Made by a program: the position numbers and the translations under genes
The notes under the pieces: model-generated
Databases searched by the model: none
The model's input: the letters and a program-made list of their open reading frames with translations, nothing else
Told to the model about the DNA's origin: nothing
Shown: piece by piece, positions 1 to 7,967 of the stretch
Layout: each line of letters opens with the position of its first letter
Position numbering within the stretch: the first letter of the stretch is position 1
Assembly (NCBI RefSeq): GCF_001884185.1
Contig: NZ_MAOE01000051.1
Span: 1-55,497 of the forward strand
Reading direction: 5' to 3'
From: Bacillus albus
GTDB taxonomy: Bacteria > Bacillota > Bacilli > Bacillales > Bacillaceae_G
DNA length: 55,497 nucleotides

Positions 1-737
1 CTCAAGGGGTTCAAGGTAACACAGGTGCTACCGGTGCCACTGGGCCTCAGGGGGTTCAAGGTAACACAGGCGCTACTGGTTCTACTGGACCTCAAGGTAT
101 CCAAGGACCAACAGGCGCTACTGGTATAGGAGTTACTGGACCTACCGGGCCTTCTGGCGGGCCTCCTGGACCTACTGGACCTCAAGGTATTCAAGGACCG
201 GCGGGTGCTACTGGCGCTACTGGACCTCAAGGTATTCAAGGACCGGCGGGTGCTACTGGCGCTACTGGACCTCAAGGTATCCAAGGACCAACAGGCGCTA
301 CTGGTATAGGAGTTACTGGACCTACCGGGCCTACTGGACCTAGCTTCCCTGTAGCAACAATTGTCGTTACAAACAACATTCAGCAAACAGTACTCCAATT
401 TAACAACTTCATTTTTAATACTGCAATTAACGTAAACAACATTATCTTCAATGGCACAGATACAGTCACTGTTATCAACGCTGGTATTTATGTCATTAGC
501 GTATCCATCTCTACAACTGCACCAGGATGTGCTCCACTCGGGGTAGGAATTTCAATAAATGGAGCAGTCGCAACTGACAACTTCTCTTCAAATCTAATAG
601 GCGACTCACTTTCATTCACTACAATCGAAACATTAACTGCCGGCTCAAACATTTCTGTCAAATCTACTCTTAGCGAAATTACAATTCCTGAAACAGGAAA
701 CACTAACATTCGCCTTACTGTATTTAGAATCGCTTAA
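1..737 (+). CDS. Collagen-like exosporium/surface protein, 3' part (5' end outside window)
   Basis: The frame open from base 3 encodes about 110 residues of Gly-X-Thr/Pro/Gln triplets ([19 protein letters not shown]) and then a C-terminal domain of about 135 residues ending FRIA. This is the build of the BclA/BclB type of B. cereus group spore surface glycoproteins: a collagen-like stalk and a trimerising jelly-roll head. Thr-rich triplets of this kind are O-glycosylated in BclA. The start, exosporium targeting motif and most of the stalk lie upstream of the window, so the exact family member cannot be named. The stop at 735-737 is followed 28 bp later by the left arm of a terminator now split by an IS. 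Translation by eye; identity as collagen-like is firm, exosporium location is inferred. Confidence 0.85.
   Translation, partial: QGVQGNTGATGATGPQGVQGNTGATGSTGPQGIQGPTGATGIGVTGPTGPSGGPPGPTGPQGIQGPAGATGATGPQGIQGPAGATGATGPQGIQGPTGATGIGVTGPTGPTGPSFPVATIVVTNNIQQTVLQFNNFIFNTAINVNNIIFNGTDTVTVINAGIYVISVSISTTAPGCAPLGVGISINGAVATDNFSSNLIGDSLSFTTIETLTAGSNISVKSTLSEITIPETGNTNIRLTVFRIA
82..332 (+). repeat. Nested perfect repeats in the collagen-like stalk
   Basis: Bases 82-152 and 262-332 are identical over 71 bp and lie exactly 180 bp (60 codons) apart. Between them a 45-bp unit (15 codons, ending GATGATGPQ) occurs twice head to tail from about 183. Every length is a multiple of 9 bp, so recombination between copies would keep the Gly-X-Y frame. 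Confidence 0.85.
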
Positions 738-787
738 AATCCACTATGTATTGTTTATGGCAAATAAAAAAAGAGCGAGAAATTTTA

Positions 788-838
788 AACTGCACTCCAA
801 TTGTTAGACGTGGTCTAACAATTGGAGGTGCAGTTTTT
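788..838 (+). promoter_or_regulatory. IS left-end hairpin: terminator-like and covering the OrfA ribosome site
   Basis: The left inverted repeat (788-809) pairs with a complementary copy at 813-835 through a GTG loop, about 21 pairs with one bulge, followed by TTTTT. The right arm contains GGAGGTG (824-830), the ribosome binding site of orfA (ATG 841). RNA reading in from the collagen-like gene would either terminate here or hide the ribosome site. RNA starting inside the element after the left arm would not. Hiding the ribosome site on read-in RNA is known from other IS elements such as IS10 and IS50; here it is inferred. Confidence 0.7.
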
Positions 839-840
839 CT

Positions 841-1305
841 ATGGTTAAATTTACAGCTGATGAAAAAATACACATCGTTCAACGTTATCTGAACGGAAAT
901 GAAAGTTACCGAGAAATTAGTAAAGCGATTGGTATAAGAGACACCGTAATTTTGAATTGGGTAAACCAATATAAACAAAATGGTGCGGAAGCTTTTCTAA
1001 AACGGTATACAAATTATACGCAACAATTTAAACTAGACGTACTAAATTTTATGATTGAAAACGGCACGTCCTTATTTGAAACGGCAGCTATTTTTAATAT
1101 TCCTGCCCCTTCAATCAAAGAAAAAGGGGCGTCCATCCACGAAAAAAGAGTCAAATAAACAATTAAAACAAGCCCAGTTGAAGGTTCAGTCGAAGCACTT
1201 GAAGCACGTATTCAACAGCTTGAAATGGAAAATGAGTACTTAAAAAAGTTGAATGCCTTAGTTCAAAACAAGGAAAAATCACGAAACAGGACACAGCGCA
1301 AGTAG
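841..1305 (+). pseudogene. IS transposase OrfA (helix-turn-helix), frameshifted
   Basis: OrfA of IS150-like elements binds the IS ends through N-terminal helix-turn-helix domains and carries a C-terminal leucine zipper. Here the frame opening at ATG 841 (MVKFTADEKIHIVQRY) runs correctly through the first and second HTH regions to NIPAPS. It then appears to lose codons and shifts frame: KKKGRPSTKKE is in another frame near 1118, and the zipper (EARIQQLEMENEYLKKL) is in a third frame up to the stop at 1303-1305. At least two frameshifts separate start and end, so no full OrfA can be made. Expected length is about 170 codons. Confidence 0.85.
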
Positions 1306-1331
1306 TCTATGAATTAAGGCATAAATATTCG

Positions 1332-2141
1332 GTGAAGGCACTTGTAGAGCTAGCTAACATTCCACGAAGTACGTATTATGATTTAGTAAAGAAAATGAAT
1401 CGCCTGGATTTAGATGCCGATTTGAAAGCCGAAATTAAAGGGATTTATGAGGAAAATGAAGGTCGTTATGGCTACCGTCGCATTCGTGATGAATTAACGA
1501 ATCGTGGTCAGAAGATGAATCACAAGAAGGTTCAGCGCATTATGAAAGAGCTTGGATTAAAATGTGTTGTGCGTATGAAAAAATATAAGTCTTATAAGGG
1601 GAAATTCGGTAAAACTGCACCTAATATTTTAGCACGCAGTTTTCATGCAGATGCTCCGAATAAAAAATGAGTAACAGACATCACAGAGTTTAAATTGTTT
1701 GGAGAGAAACTGTATGTATCACCTGTATTAGACTTGTATAATAGTGAGATTATTACCTATACAATTGGCTCTAGACCGACGTATTCACTTGTTTCAGAAA
1801 TGTTAGAGACAGCATTAGAACGTTTACCTGAAGATCACCAACTATTGATGCATTCCGATCAAGGGTGGCATTATCAAATGAAACAATATGTCCGGACACT
1901 TGAATCAAGGGGGATTGTGCAGAGTATGTCTCGAAAAGGAAACTGTTATGACAATGCAGTAATGGAGAATTTCTTCGGGATCATGAAGTCGGAGTCCCTC
2001 TACATAAACGAGTTTGAAAGTATAGATCATTTTAAAATAGAATTAGAAAAATATGTAGATTATTATAATACAAAACGGATAAAGGCAAAATTAAAAATGA
2101 GCCCGGTGCAATACCGGGCTCATTTGGATCAAGCTGCCTAA
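1332..2141 (+). pseudogene. IS transposase OrfB (DDE integrase core), nonsense mutation
   Basis: OrfB is the catalytic half of an IS3-family transposase, normally made as an OrfAB fusion by frameshifting. The reading frame extends upstream of 1332 in the -1 frame relative to OrfA (KITKQDTAQVVYELR). It contains the HTH_21-like part (EGRYGYRRIRDEL) and the DDE residues in VTDITEF, MHSDQGWHYQ and DNAVMENFFG. An in-frame TGA at 1668-1670 replaces the Trp that normally precedes VTDITEF, removing the whole catalytic core. The rest stays in frame to the TAA at 2139-2141. No other lesion was seen in this half, so this stop could be recent. Confidence 0.9.
2095..2125 (-). terminator. Minus-strand terminator inside the 3' end of OrfB
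   Basis: AAATGAGCCCGGT (2095-2107) and ACCGGGCTCATTT (2113-2125) form a perfect 13-bp GC-rich stem with a 5-base loop, while coding for the end of OrfB (MSPVQYRAHL). On the minus strand the stem is followed by TTTTTAATTTT. It therefore looks like a good terminator for transcription entering the IS from hfq. Confidence 0.75.
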
Positions 2142-2216
2142 TGAAATAACCGTGTCTAACTTTTAGGGGTCACTTCAGAAATTCGCTCTTTTTTTGTTAT
2201 GTACAATAATTCATTA

Positions 2217-2441
2217 CTACTCTAATTCAATTGAAACATTTTTTTGTGGTACAAATGTAGAAATTGCATGTTTATAAATAAGCTGTTGCTTACCTTCTGT
2301 TTCCAGTAGGACTGTAAAATTATCAAATCCTTTAATTAATCCACGAAGCTGGAAACCATTTAATAAGTACAGCGTAACAAACGTATTCTCTTTACGGAGT
2401 TGATTTAAAAATTGATCTTGAATATTGATTGATTGCTTCAT
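2217..2441 (-). CDS. hfq: RNA-binding protein Hfq
   Basis: This 74-residue protein matches the B. cereus group Hfq along its length, with the Sm1 motif ([26 protein letters not shown]) and the Sm2 motif around YKHAIST. Hfq forms a hexamer that binds small RNAs and U-rich 3' ends; its role in Bacillus is milder than in enterobacteria. The ATG follows an AGGAGG site, 21 bp behind the stop of miaA, the conserved miaA-hfq order in bacteria. Its own terminator, which it shared with the collagen-like gene, has been split by the IS; the antisense hairpin in the IS may now end the transcript. Confidence 0.95.
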
Positions 2442-2462
2442 GTCGAATCCTCCTCTTTTTCT

Positions 2463-3416
2463 CTACTTACTATTATTCGACTTTAGTTGTAGCTTTCCTT
2501 CTATGTATCGTAAAATTTCTGACGTTTTTTCACCGTCTGTAACATCAAACCATGTGACACCCATCTTATTACGGAACCACGTTAATTGACGTTTTGCATA
2601 ACGACGTGAATTTGTCTTTAATTGTGATACCGCTTCTTCTAAAGAGACAAGACCTTCAAAATAATCATATATCTCTTTATATCCAATCGCTTGAATAGAT
2701 TGACAATCTCGTATCCCTCTATTATACAATCCTTCTACTTCTTCTAATAAGCCTTGTTCCATCATTATATCAACTCGTAAGTTAATGCGATCGTATAGCA
2801 TTTCTCGATCCATTGTCAAGCCAATCAAGGAAACATCGTATAATAACTCATTTTCTTGTTTTTCAAGCTGATCACTCATTTTTTCACCCGTCGTATGAAA
2901 AATTTCTAAAGCTCTAATGACACGACGGACATTATTTGCATGAATACGCTCAGCGCTTTCTGGGTCTACTTCTTGTAATTTTTTATGTACATATTCCACA
3001 CCATGTTCTACTGCTACCTTTTCCATCTGCTCTCGGTATGTAGTATCACCAGCATCATCCGTAAACTGATAATCGAATAAAACAGATTGTATATACAAAC
3101 CCGTTCCACCAACGATAATTGGCAATTTACCACGTTCTGTAATTTCTCGAATATGCTTACGAACACGCTCTTGAAATTCGGCAACAGAAAATGATTCTTC
3201 CGGATTTTTTATATCGACCATATAATGTGGAATTCCGTCCATCTCTTCTTTCGTCACCTTTGCAGTTCCAATATCCATCGTGCGATAAATCTGCATGGAA
3301 TCTCCACTTATTATTTCACCATTCAATGCTTTGGCAAGATCAATACTTAACTTCGTCTTCCCAACAGCAGTTGGTCCAATGATGACAGCAACTTTTTCAC
3401 GTTGCACTTCTCCCAT
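2463..3416 (-). CDS. miaA: tRNA dimethylallyltransferase MiaA
   Basis: The enzyme transfers a dimethylallyl group to N6 of A37 in tRNAs that read U-starting codons. The P-loop GPTAVGKT is at about residue 15, followed by GEIISGDSMQIYRTMDIGTAK and the tRNA-binding part ending in RRYAKRQLTWFRN. Length (317 from this start) fits the family. A start three codons upstream (ATG 3425, MNDMGEV) is possible and lies nearer to a weak GAGAG site. I prefer MGEVQREK as in relatives. It is followed 21 bp later by hfq and is probably co-transcribed with it. Confidence 0.95.
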   Translation of the reverse strand: MGEVQREKVAVIIGPTAVGKTKLSIDLAKALNGEIISGDSMQIYRTMDIGTAKVTKEEMDGIPHYMVDIKNPEESFSVAEFQERVRKHIREITERGKLPIIVGGTGLYIQSVLFDYQFTDDAGDTTYREQMEKVAVEHGVEYVHKKLQEVDPESAERIHANNVRRVIRALEIFHTTGEKMSDQLEKQENELLYDVSLIGLTMDREMLYDRINLRVDIMMEQGLLEEVEGLYNRGIRDCQSIQAIGYKEIYDYFEGLVSLEEAVSQLKTNSRRYAKRQLTWFRNKMGVTWFDVTDGEKTSEILRYIEGKLQLKSNNSK

Positions 3417-3597
3417 ATCATTCAACTCTCTTTATGTGATGTACTCCATCTATTGATTATATCCAATCTTACCAATTTTAACGGCATGATTGCAAGTTCT
3501 TTCATTCCGGTACATGAAATTATAAATAAAAAAGAACATAGTTTGTCCAATTACGCATATACATGAGTAAAAATACGTTTGAGAGGATGAGTTGACT

Positions 3598-3843
3598 ATG
3601 GAACAATCTGCCATCAATTTTTCATCATTAACAAAAGATCTCATTTTAGCTACTGCTACAAAAGAACAAAATTGTTCACAAGAAGAATTATACTTCGCCT
3701 TAAATTGTTTGCTACGTTCTTTTCATTCTACTCTCCAAGAAACTACATTACATCCAGAAAATCAAAATACAGAGTATATACAAAATCAGTTTTGTAGTGC
3801 ATATAAAATTATTACAGGTAAAACGATTTATCCTTTTCAATAA
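3598..3843 (+). CDS. Small conserved protein of unknown function
   Basis: The 81-residue soluble protein (MEQSAINFSSLTKDLIL...IYPFQ) shows no motif I can assign. It has two Cys and is mildly acidic. A GAGAGG site at 3581-3586 supports translation from ATG 3598 or from TTG 3592 two codons earlier. A strong terminator follows the stop within 6 bp, and the gene has its own upstream region, so it is a single-gene unit divergent from miaA. By position beside miaA-hfq it recalls small genes such as ymzA of B. subtilis, but I could not verify homology. Confidence 0.6.
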   Translation: MEQSAINFSSLTKDLILATATKEQNCSQEELYFALNCLLRSFHSTLQETTLHPENQNTEYIQNQFCSAYKIITGKTIYPFQ

Positions 3844-3848
3844 TTCAT

Positions 3849-3888
3849 AAAAGGCGGTTGCTTACACACTTTCAAGCAACCGCCTTTT
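3849..3888. terminator. Bidirectional terminator
   Basis: AAAAGGCGGTTGCTT pairs perfectly over 15 bp with AAGCAACCGCCTTTT. It serves the small gene on the plus strand and the SH3/3D gene on the minus strand. Confidence 0.9.
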
Positions 3889-3905
3889 ATATTAATACAT
3901 ATACA

Positions 3906-4838
3906 CTACTCTATAACTTTCACTTTTACAGATTTGCGTCCCCAGCTATTAGCACTACCATCTGAACCTACTAGAACATCAATACGATTTCCTTTAATCG
4001 CACCACCAGTATCTCCAGCAATCGCTTCTCCGTATCCTTCTACCCATACTTTCGATCCAAGTGGAATTACTTTAGGATCAACTGCAATTACTTTCATATT
4101 TGGATTCGCTGTTAAATCATGCCCCATTGCAGTTAATACACGCCCACCATACGTACCATTCTCACTTGGATGCGCTGTATACGCTGTCGCTTCTACTGTT
4201 ATTTCACGTCCACCAGCAGGTGCACTTGTTTGAGTAGATTTCGCAACTTGTTTCGTAGTTGACTGCTGTTTTACCACAGGTTTATTTGATTCTACATTCT
4301 TAACAGACTCTTTGTTCTTAACCACTTTATTATTCTTAACCGGCGTATTTACTCTTACTGGCGCTTCTTCTTGCGTTACAACTTCTTTCTTTTCAATTAC
4401 AGGTGCCGTTCCTGTTAAAAATGGCACGTGAACATATCCTGTTTTTCCATTGTAGTCAAATTGTAACCATTCATTTTGAACTTGATTTGTCGTTTCAATT
4501 ACATCATCTTTATTTAGTTTACCAAGAATTTCAGAATCAGTATTCGCTCCAGCACGAACATTTAACACGCCCGCCGTCACATAATATGTACTTTTTGTAA
4601 ATTCAGCACTTACAAACGCTTCTTGACCATTTAATTTAATTTTTGTCCATCCGTTTTCTGTATTTACAACATCTAATTTATTTCCACTTAACATTTTACC
4701 TACAAGCTTAGACTCTACAGTTGGGTTTTCTCTAACATTTAATACGTGTGTTGTTACAATCGTTTCTGCTTTCGCAGAACCTGCAAAAATCCCAAGACCA
4801 AAAACTGCCGCCGTTGCTATACCTAATAATTTTTTCAT
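3906..4838 (-). CDS. Secreted SH3b/3D-domain cell wall protein (EntA/YocH-like)
   Basis: A signal peptide (MKKLLGIATAAVFGLGIFAGSAKA) leads to two bacterial SH3 domains (LNVRENPTVESKLVGKM and LNVRAGANTDSEILGKL), then a Lys/Val/Thr-rich linker and a C-terminal 3D domain. The 3D domain has its Asp residues in IAVDPKVIPLGS, AGDTGGAIKG and RIDVLVGS. SH3b domains bind peptidoglycan. The 3D domain has the fold of lytic transglycosylases and resuscitation factors. In the B. cereus group such proteins are called enterotoxin-like EntA/EntB, though a wall role is better supported. ATG 4838 follows GGAGG; an in-frame ATG 36 bp upstream has no site and would spoil the signal peptide. Confidence 0.85.
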   Translation of the reverse strand: MKKLLGIATAAVFGLGIFAGSAKAETIVTTHVLNVRENPTVESKLVGKMLSGNKLDVVNTENGWTKIKLNGQEAFVSAEFTKSTYYVTAGVLNVRAGANTDSEILGKLNKDDVIETTNQVQNEWLQFDYNGKTGYVHVPFLTGTAPVIEKKEVVTQEEAPVRVNTPVKNNKVVKNKESVKNVESNKPVVKQQSTTKQVAKSTQTSAPAGGREITVEATAYTAHPSENGTYGGRVLTAMGHDLTANPNMKVIAVDPKVIPLGSKVWVEGYGEAIAGDTGGAIKGNRIDVLVGSDGSANSWGRKSVKVKVIE

Positions 4839-5185
4839 GAATAGCCTCCATTTGCTTTGTTTTCGTATTTTCATTATAGCAACAGATTTTTAGGATTTTT
4901 AGAAATCACACAATTACAAACCATTCGTAATATGCGATTAATGAGTTGTAACATAAATTTCCATATTAACGAATCCCGTTTCCAATAGAATCCTCAATAG
5001 TTTTCATATATTTTCCACATACAAGCACCAGAATTTTTTCCAGAAAAAATTACAGTATTACTTTTTTGTTACAAAAAAACCATATTTCATTACATCTTTT
5101 ACCAAAATTCATCATTCTCCAATTATTAACCCCTTTTTTTGTAATAAAAAGGAGCAACTAATAAAAGCTACTCCCTTTACATCTA
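4839..5185. other. Intergenic region between fruA and the SH3/3D gene
   Basis: No credible gene is present in this 347-bp AT-rich stretch. It holds a possible minus-strand -10 (TATAAT read at 4873-4878) for the SH3/3D gene without a clear -35, and the weak fruA terminator at the far end. I looked for a riboswitch-like conserved fold before the wall protein gene and saw none. Confidence 0.5.
5147..5178 (-). terminator. Probable terminator of the fructose operon
   Basis: AAAGGAG and CTCCCTTT pair with one bulged base around a loop of about 17 bases, and a T-rich stretch follows on the minus strand. The stem is imperfect. Confidence 0.5.
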
Positions 5186-7042
5186 TTATTTAACTTTCTT
5201 TTTCCAAATCCCCATCATAAGAGCCGAAACAACTGTCCCTATTAATATTGAGAAAATATATAGCACTGGTTTATTTACTAATGCGATAACAAACAATCCA
5301 CCATGCGGTGCTGGTAATGTAATTTGGAATAACATAGATAATGCACCCGCAATACTCGAACCAACGACACAACTTACTATTACTCGAATCGGATCTGCTG
5401 CTGCAAATGGAATTGCACCTTCTGTAATAAACGACGCGCCCATAATATAATTTGTTAAACCAGATTTACGTTCTGCTTCGGTAAACTTTGATTTAAATAA
5501 AGTAGTTGCGAATGCAATCGCTAACGGCGGTACCATACCACCAGCCATAACAGCAGAGTGCACTCCAAAGTTCTGCGCTTCTATTGCAGCAATACCAAAT
5601 GTAAATGCAGCTTTATTGATTGGACCACCCATATCAATTGCCATCATGCCGCCTAAAATAAGACCTAATAATATGGCATTTGTACCGTTCAAACCATTTA
5701 ACCATCCTGTTAACATTTCATTCAATGCTACTACAGGTGGGTTAACTACTTCTTGCATAACAACTCCTGTAATTAATAATCCAAAGACCGGATATAACAA
5801 TACAGGTTTAATTCCTTCTAACTGTACTGGTAATCCTGAAAACAATTTTTTCAATCCTAAAACAACATACCCAGCTAAGAAACCGGCAATTAATCCACCT
5901 AAAAATCCAGCATTCGCATGCGCTGCTAAAAATCCACCGACAACACCAGGCATGAAACCAGGGCGATCAGCAATAGAACTCGCAATAAATCCAGCTAAAA
6001 TTGGTACGAGGAATAAAAATGCCCCTGTTCCCCCTCCACCAATAGACATTAACAATTCAGCCAATGGTCCTTCTGCTTTTATACCACCAACCCAAAATGC
6101 TAGTGCAATTAAAATTCCTCCACCAACAACGAATGGAAGCATATTACTTACACCGTTCATTAAGTGCTTATAAATTCCTAATCCTTTTTCTTTCTCCGTA
6201 TTTTCTGCCTTTCCATCCTCTTTTACACCTTTAAAGATTGGCGCGTCTTGTTTTACAGCTCGATTAAGAAGCATTTCCGTCTTTCTAATCCCATCAGCGA
6301 CTGGCACTTGAATGACATGTTTCCCAGCAAAACGGTTCATTTCTACTTGTTTATCTGCCGCAACAATTATAGCCGTTGCTCGTTCAATATCCTCTTTCGA
6401 TAAACCGTTTTTTATACCTGTTGATCCGTTTGTTTCAACTTTAATTGCGATACCTAGCTCTGCTGCTTTTGCTTTTAAGCTATCCGCGGCCATATACGTG
6501 TGAGCGATTCCAGTTGGGCAAGCCGTAACTGCTAATACGTACGGTTCATTTCCTTCTGGTTTTGCAACTTCAACCTCATCTTCTTTCTCATTCTCTTTTT
6601 CATCAAATAAACGAAGAAGTTCCTCCTCATCCTTTGCGTCTAATAATTGCTTACGAAACGCTTCATCCATTAATAATGTAGATAGGCGCGATAACGTTTC
6701 TAGATGCGTATTATTCGCTCCTTCACTTGCAGCAATCATAAAGAATAAATGCGCTGGCTGTCCGTCAAGCGATTCATAGTTGATACCGCTTACACTTCTA
6801 CCAAAACAAATCGCTGGTTGCTTAACAGCTTTTGTTTTCGCATGAGGGATTGCAATCCCTTCCCCTATTCCAGTTGTACTTTGTGACTCCCGCTTTAAAA
6901 TCGCTTCTTTAAATTCCACTTTACTATTTAAACGGTTTGCACCGGCTAATGTCTCAACTAATTCTTCTATGACAGCTTCTTTATTTGAAGCTGTCAAATT
7001 CATAATAACTGTATCCCTTTTTAATAGTTCTGTAATTTTCAT
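5186..7042 (-). CDS. fruA: Fructose-specific PTS enzyme IIABC
   Basis: This membrane permease imports fructose and phosphorylates it to fructose 1-phosphate using phosphate from HPr. Domains in order: IIA (about 1-145, phospho-His67 in EGIAIPHAKT), IIB (about 168-265, phospho-Cys175 in VTACPTGIAHTYMAAD), IIC (about 290-618, about nine membrane segments, motif GAIPFAAADP). An acidic/Lys-rich linker separates IIA from IIB. Length 618 is normal for Bacillus FruA. It starts 13 bp after fruK and is the last gene of fruR-fruK-fruA. Confidence 0.93.
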   Translation of the reverse strand: MKITELLKRDTVIMNLTASNKEAVIEELVETLAGANRLNSKVEFKEAILKRESQSTTGIGEGIAIPHAKTKAVKQPAICFGRSVSGINYESLDGQPAHLFFMIAASEGANNTHLETLSRLSTLLMDEAFRKQLLDAKDEEELLRLFDEKENEKEDEVEVAKPEGNEPYVLAVTACPTGIAHTYMAADSLKAKAAELGIAIKVETNGSTGIKNGLSKEDIERATAIIVAADKQVEMNRFAGKHVIQVPVADGIRKTEMLLNRAVKQDAPIFKGVKEDGKAENTEKEKGLGIYKHLMNGVSNMLPFVVGGGILIALAFWVGGIKAEGPLAELLMSIGGGGTGAFLFLVPILAGFIASSIADRPGFMPGVVGGFLAAHANAGFLGGLIAGFLAGYVVLGLKKLFSGLPVQLEGIKPVLLYPVFGLLITGVVMQEVVNPPVVALNEMLTGWLNGLNGTNAILLGLILGGMMAIDMGGPINKAAFTFGIAAIEAQNFGVHSAVMAGGMVPPLAIAFATTLFKSKFTEAERKSGLTNYIMGASFITEGAIPFAAADPIRVIVSCVVGSSIAGALSMLFQITLPAPHGGLFVIALVNKPVLYIFSILIGTVVSALMMGIWKKKVK

Positions 7043-7055
7043 ATATTGCTTCCCC

Positions 7056-7967
7056 CTATCGCTTAGCTACAATTACTTGCGACAACAATTCTTCTACTTT
7101 TTTCTTCTCACATAAATCAGCTGAAAATGCTGTTGCACTCCCTGTTGCAACGCCATATTGAAATGCTTTTTCAATATCTTTTGTCTGTTCATATTTACCT
7201 ACAAACCCTGCAACGAGAGAATCTCCAGCCCCAACCGAATTAATTACAACACCTTTTGGAACAGTTGCTTCATATATACCTTCTGCCGTAAATAATAAAG
7301 CTCCGTCTCCGGCCATTGATACGATAACGTGCTCTACACCTTGTTCGATTAATTTTATTCCATACGGTAAAACATCTTCTACTGTGGAAATCTCTACACC
7401 GAATAACTCACCAAGTTCATGATGATTAGGCTTAATTAAAAATGGCTTATTTTTAATTACGTGTTGCAGTGCACTTCCGCTCGCATCAACTACTACGCGA
7501 ATACCTTTTTCAGCTCCAATCGCTGCGATTGATTCATAAAAGGTAGCTGGGATAGACGACGGTACACTTCCAGCTAGTACAACACAATCTCCCTGCTTCA
7601 TACTTTCGATTTGTTTCATTAATTGTTCAAATTGTTCATTTGTCACACTTGGTCCTTGCCCATTTAATTCCGTCTCTTCTTGCCCTTTTATTTTCACATT
7701 AATTCGAGAATCTTCATCCACTTGGACGAAATTTGTTGTTACACCTTCCGTCTGCAATACATCTTTAATAAATTGACCGGTAAATCCACCAGTAAATCCA
7801 AGTGCTATATTTTCAACACCTAAACGATGGAGAACGCGAGAAACATTAATCCCTTTTCCACCAGGAAACTTCATATCTTTCTCCGCTCGATTTACTGCGC
7901 CTAAATCAAAAGAATTCACTTGTACTACATAATCAATAGATGGATTTAAAGTAACTGTATAGATCAT
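7056..7967 (-). CDS. fruK: 1-phosphofructokinase FruK
   Basis: FruK phosphorylates fructose 1-phosphate from FruA to fructose 1,6-bisphosphate. It is a PfkB-family sugar kinase: the N-terminal signature PGGKGINVSRVLHRLG and the C-terminal signature containing NSVGAGDSLVAGFVGKYE with the catalytic Asp are both present. 303 residues is the family length. Its ATG overlaps the fruR stop by 4 bp, indicating translational coupling. Substrate assignment rests on the operon with a fructose PTS; tagatose-6-phosphate kinase is the main alternative and is unlikely here. Confidence 0.93.
   Translation of the reverse strand: MIYTVTLNPSIDYVVQVNSFDLGAVNRAEKDMKFPGGKGINVSRVLHRLGVENIALGFTGGFTGQFIKDVLQTEGVTTNFVQVDEDSRINVKIKGQEETELNGQGPSVTNEQFEQLMKQIESMKQGDCVVLAGSVPSSIPATFYESIAAIGAEKGIRVVVDASGSALQHVIKNKPFLIKPNHHELGELFGVEISTVEDVLPYGIKLIEQGVEHVIVSMAGDGALLFTAEGIYEATVPKGVVINSVGAGDSLVAGFVGKYEQTKDIEKAFQYGVATGSATAFSADLCEKKKVEELLSQVIVAKR

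Larger units (their letters stand above)
785..2177 (+). mobile_element. IS3-family (IS150-like) insertion sequence, about 1393 bp, inactivated
   Basis: Two overlapping transposase frames (helix-turn-helix OrfA, DDE OrfB) lie between imperfect terminal inverted repeats. The right end read inward is TGAAGTGACCCC...GTTAGAC; the left end is TAAACTGCACTCC...GTTAGAC. The hexamer GAAATT flanks both sides (779-784 and 2178-2183) as a target-site duplication. Six bases is slightly long for IS3 elements (usually 3-5), so one match may be chance, and the left end could be 785 or 786. The second element at 55423 has the matching end TGAACTGACCCC...GTTAGAC, which fixes the terminal sequence. Both reading frames carry disabling mutations. 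Confidence 0.9.
766..2195. terminator. Bidirectional terminator of the collagen-like gene and hfq, split by the IS
   Basis: The left arm AAAAAAAGAGCGA (766-778) and the right arm TCGCTCTTTTTTT (2183-2195) are exactly complementary over 13 bp. With the IS and one copy of the flanking GAAATT removed, they form a perfect hairpin with a 5-base loop and a T-run on both strands. That is a normal shared terminator for two converging genes. In the present sequence the arms are about 1.4 kb apart. Confidence 0.85.

Noticed and set aside
1-350. CRISPR-like regularly repeated DNA at the left edge
   Set aside because: The repeats are multiples of 9 bp in an open Gly-X-Y frame with no unique spacers; they encode a collagen stalk.
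5616-6173. Long open frame (185 codons) on the plus strand inside fruA
   Set aside because: It is the mirror of the IIC coding region, has Pro/Asn-rich composition without domains and no ribosome site.
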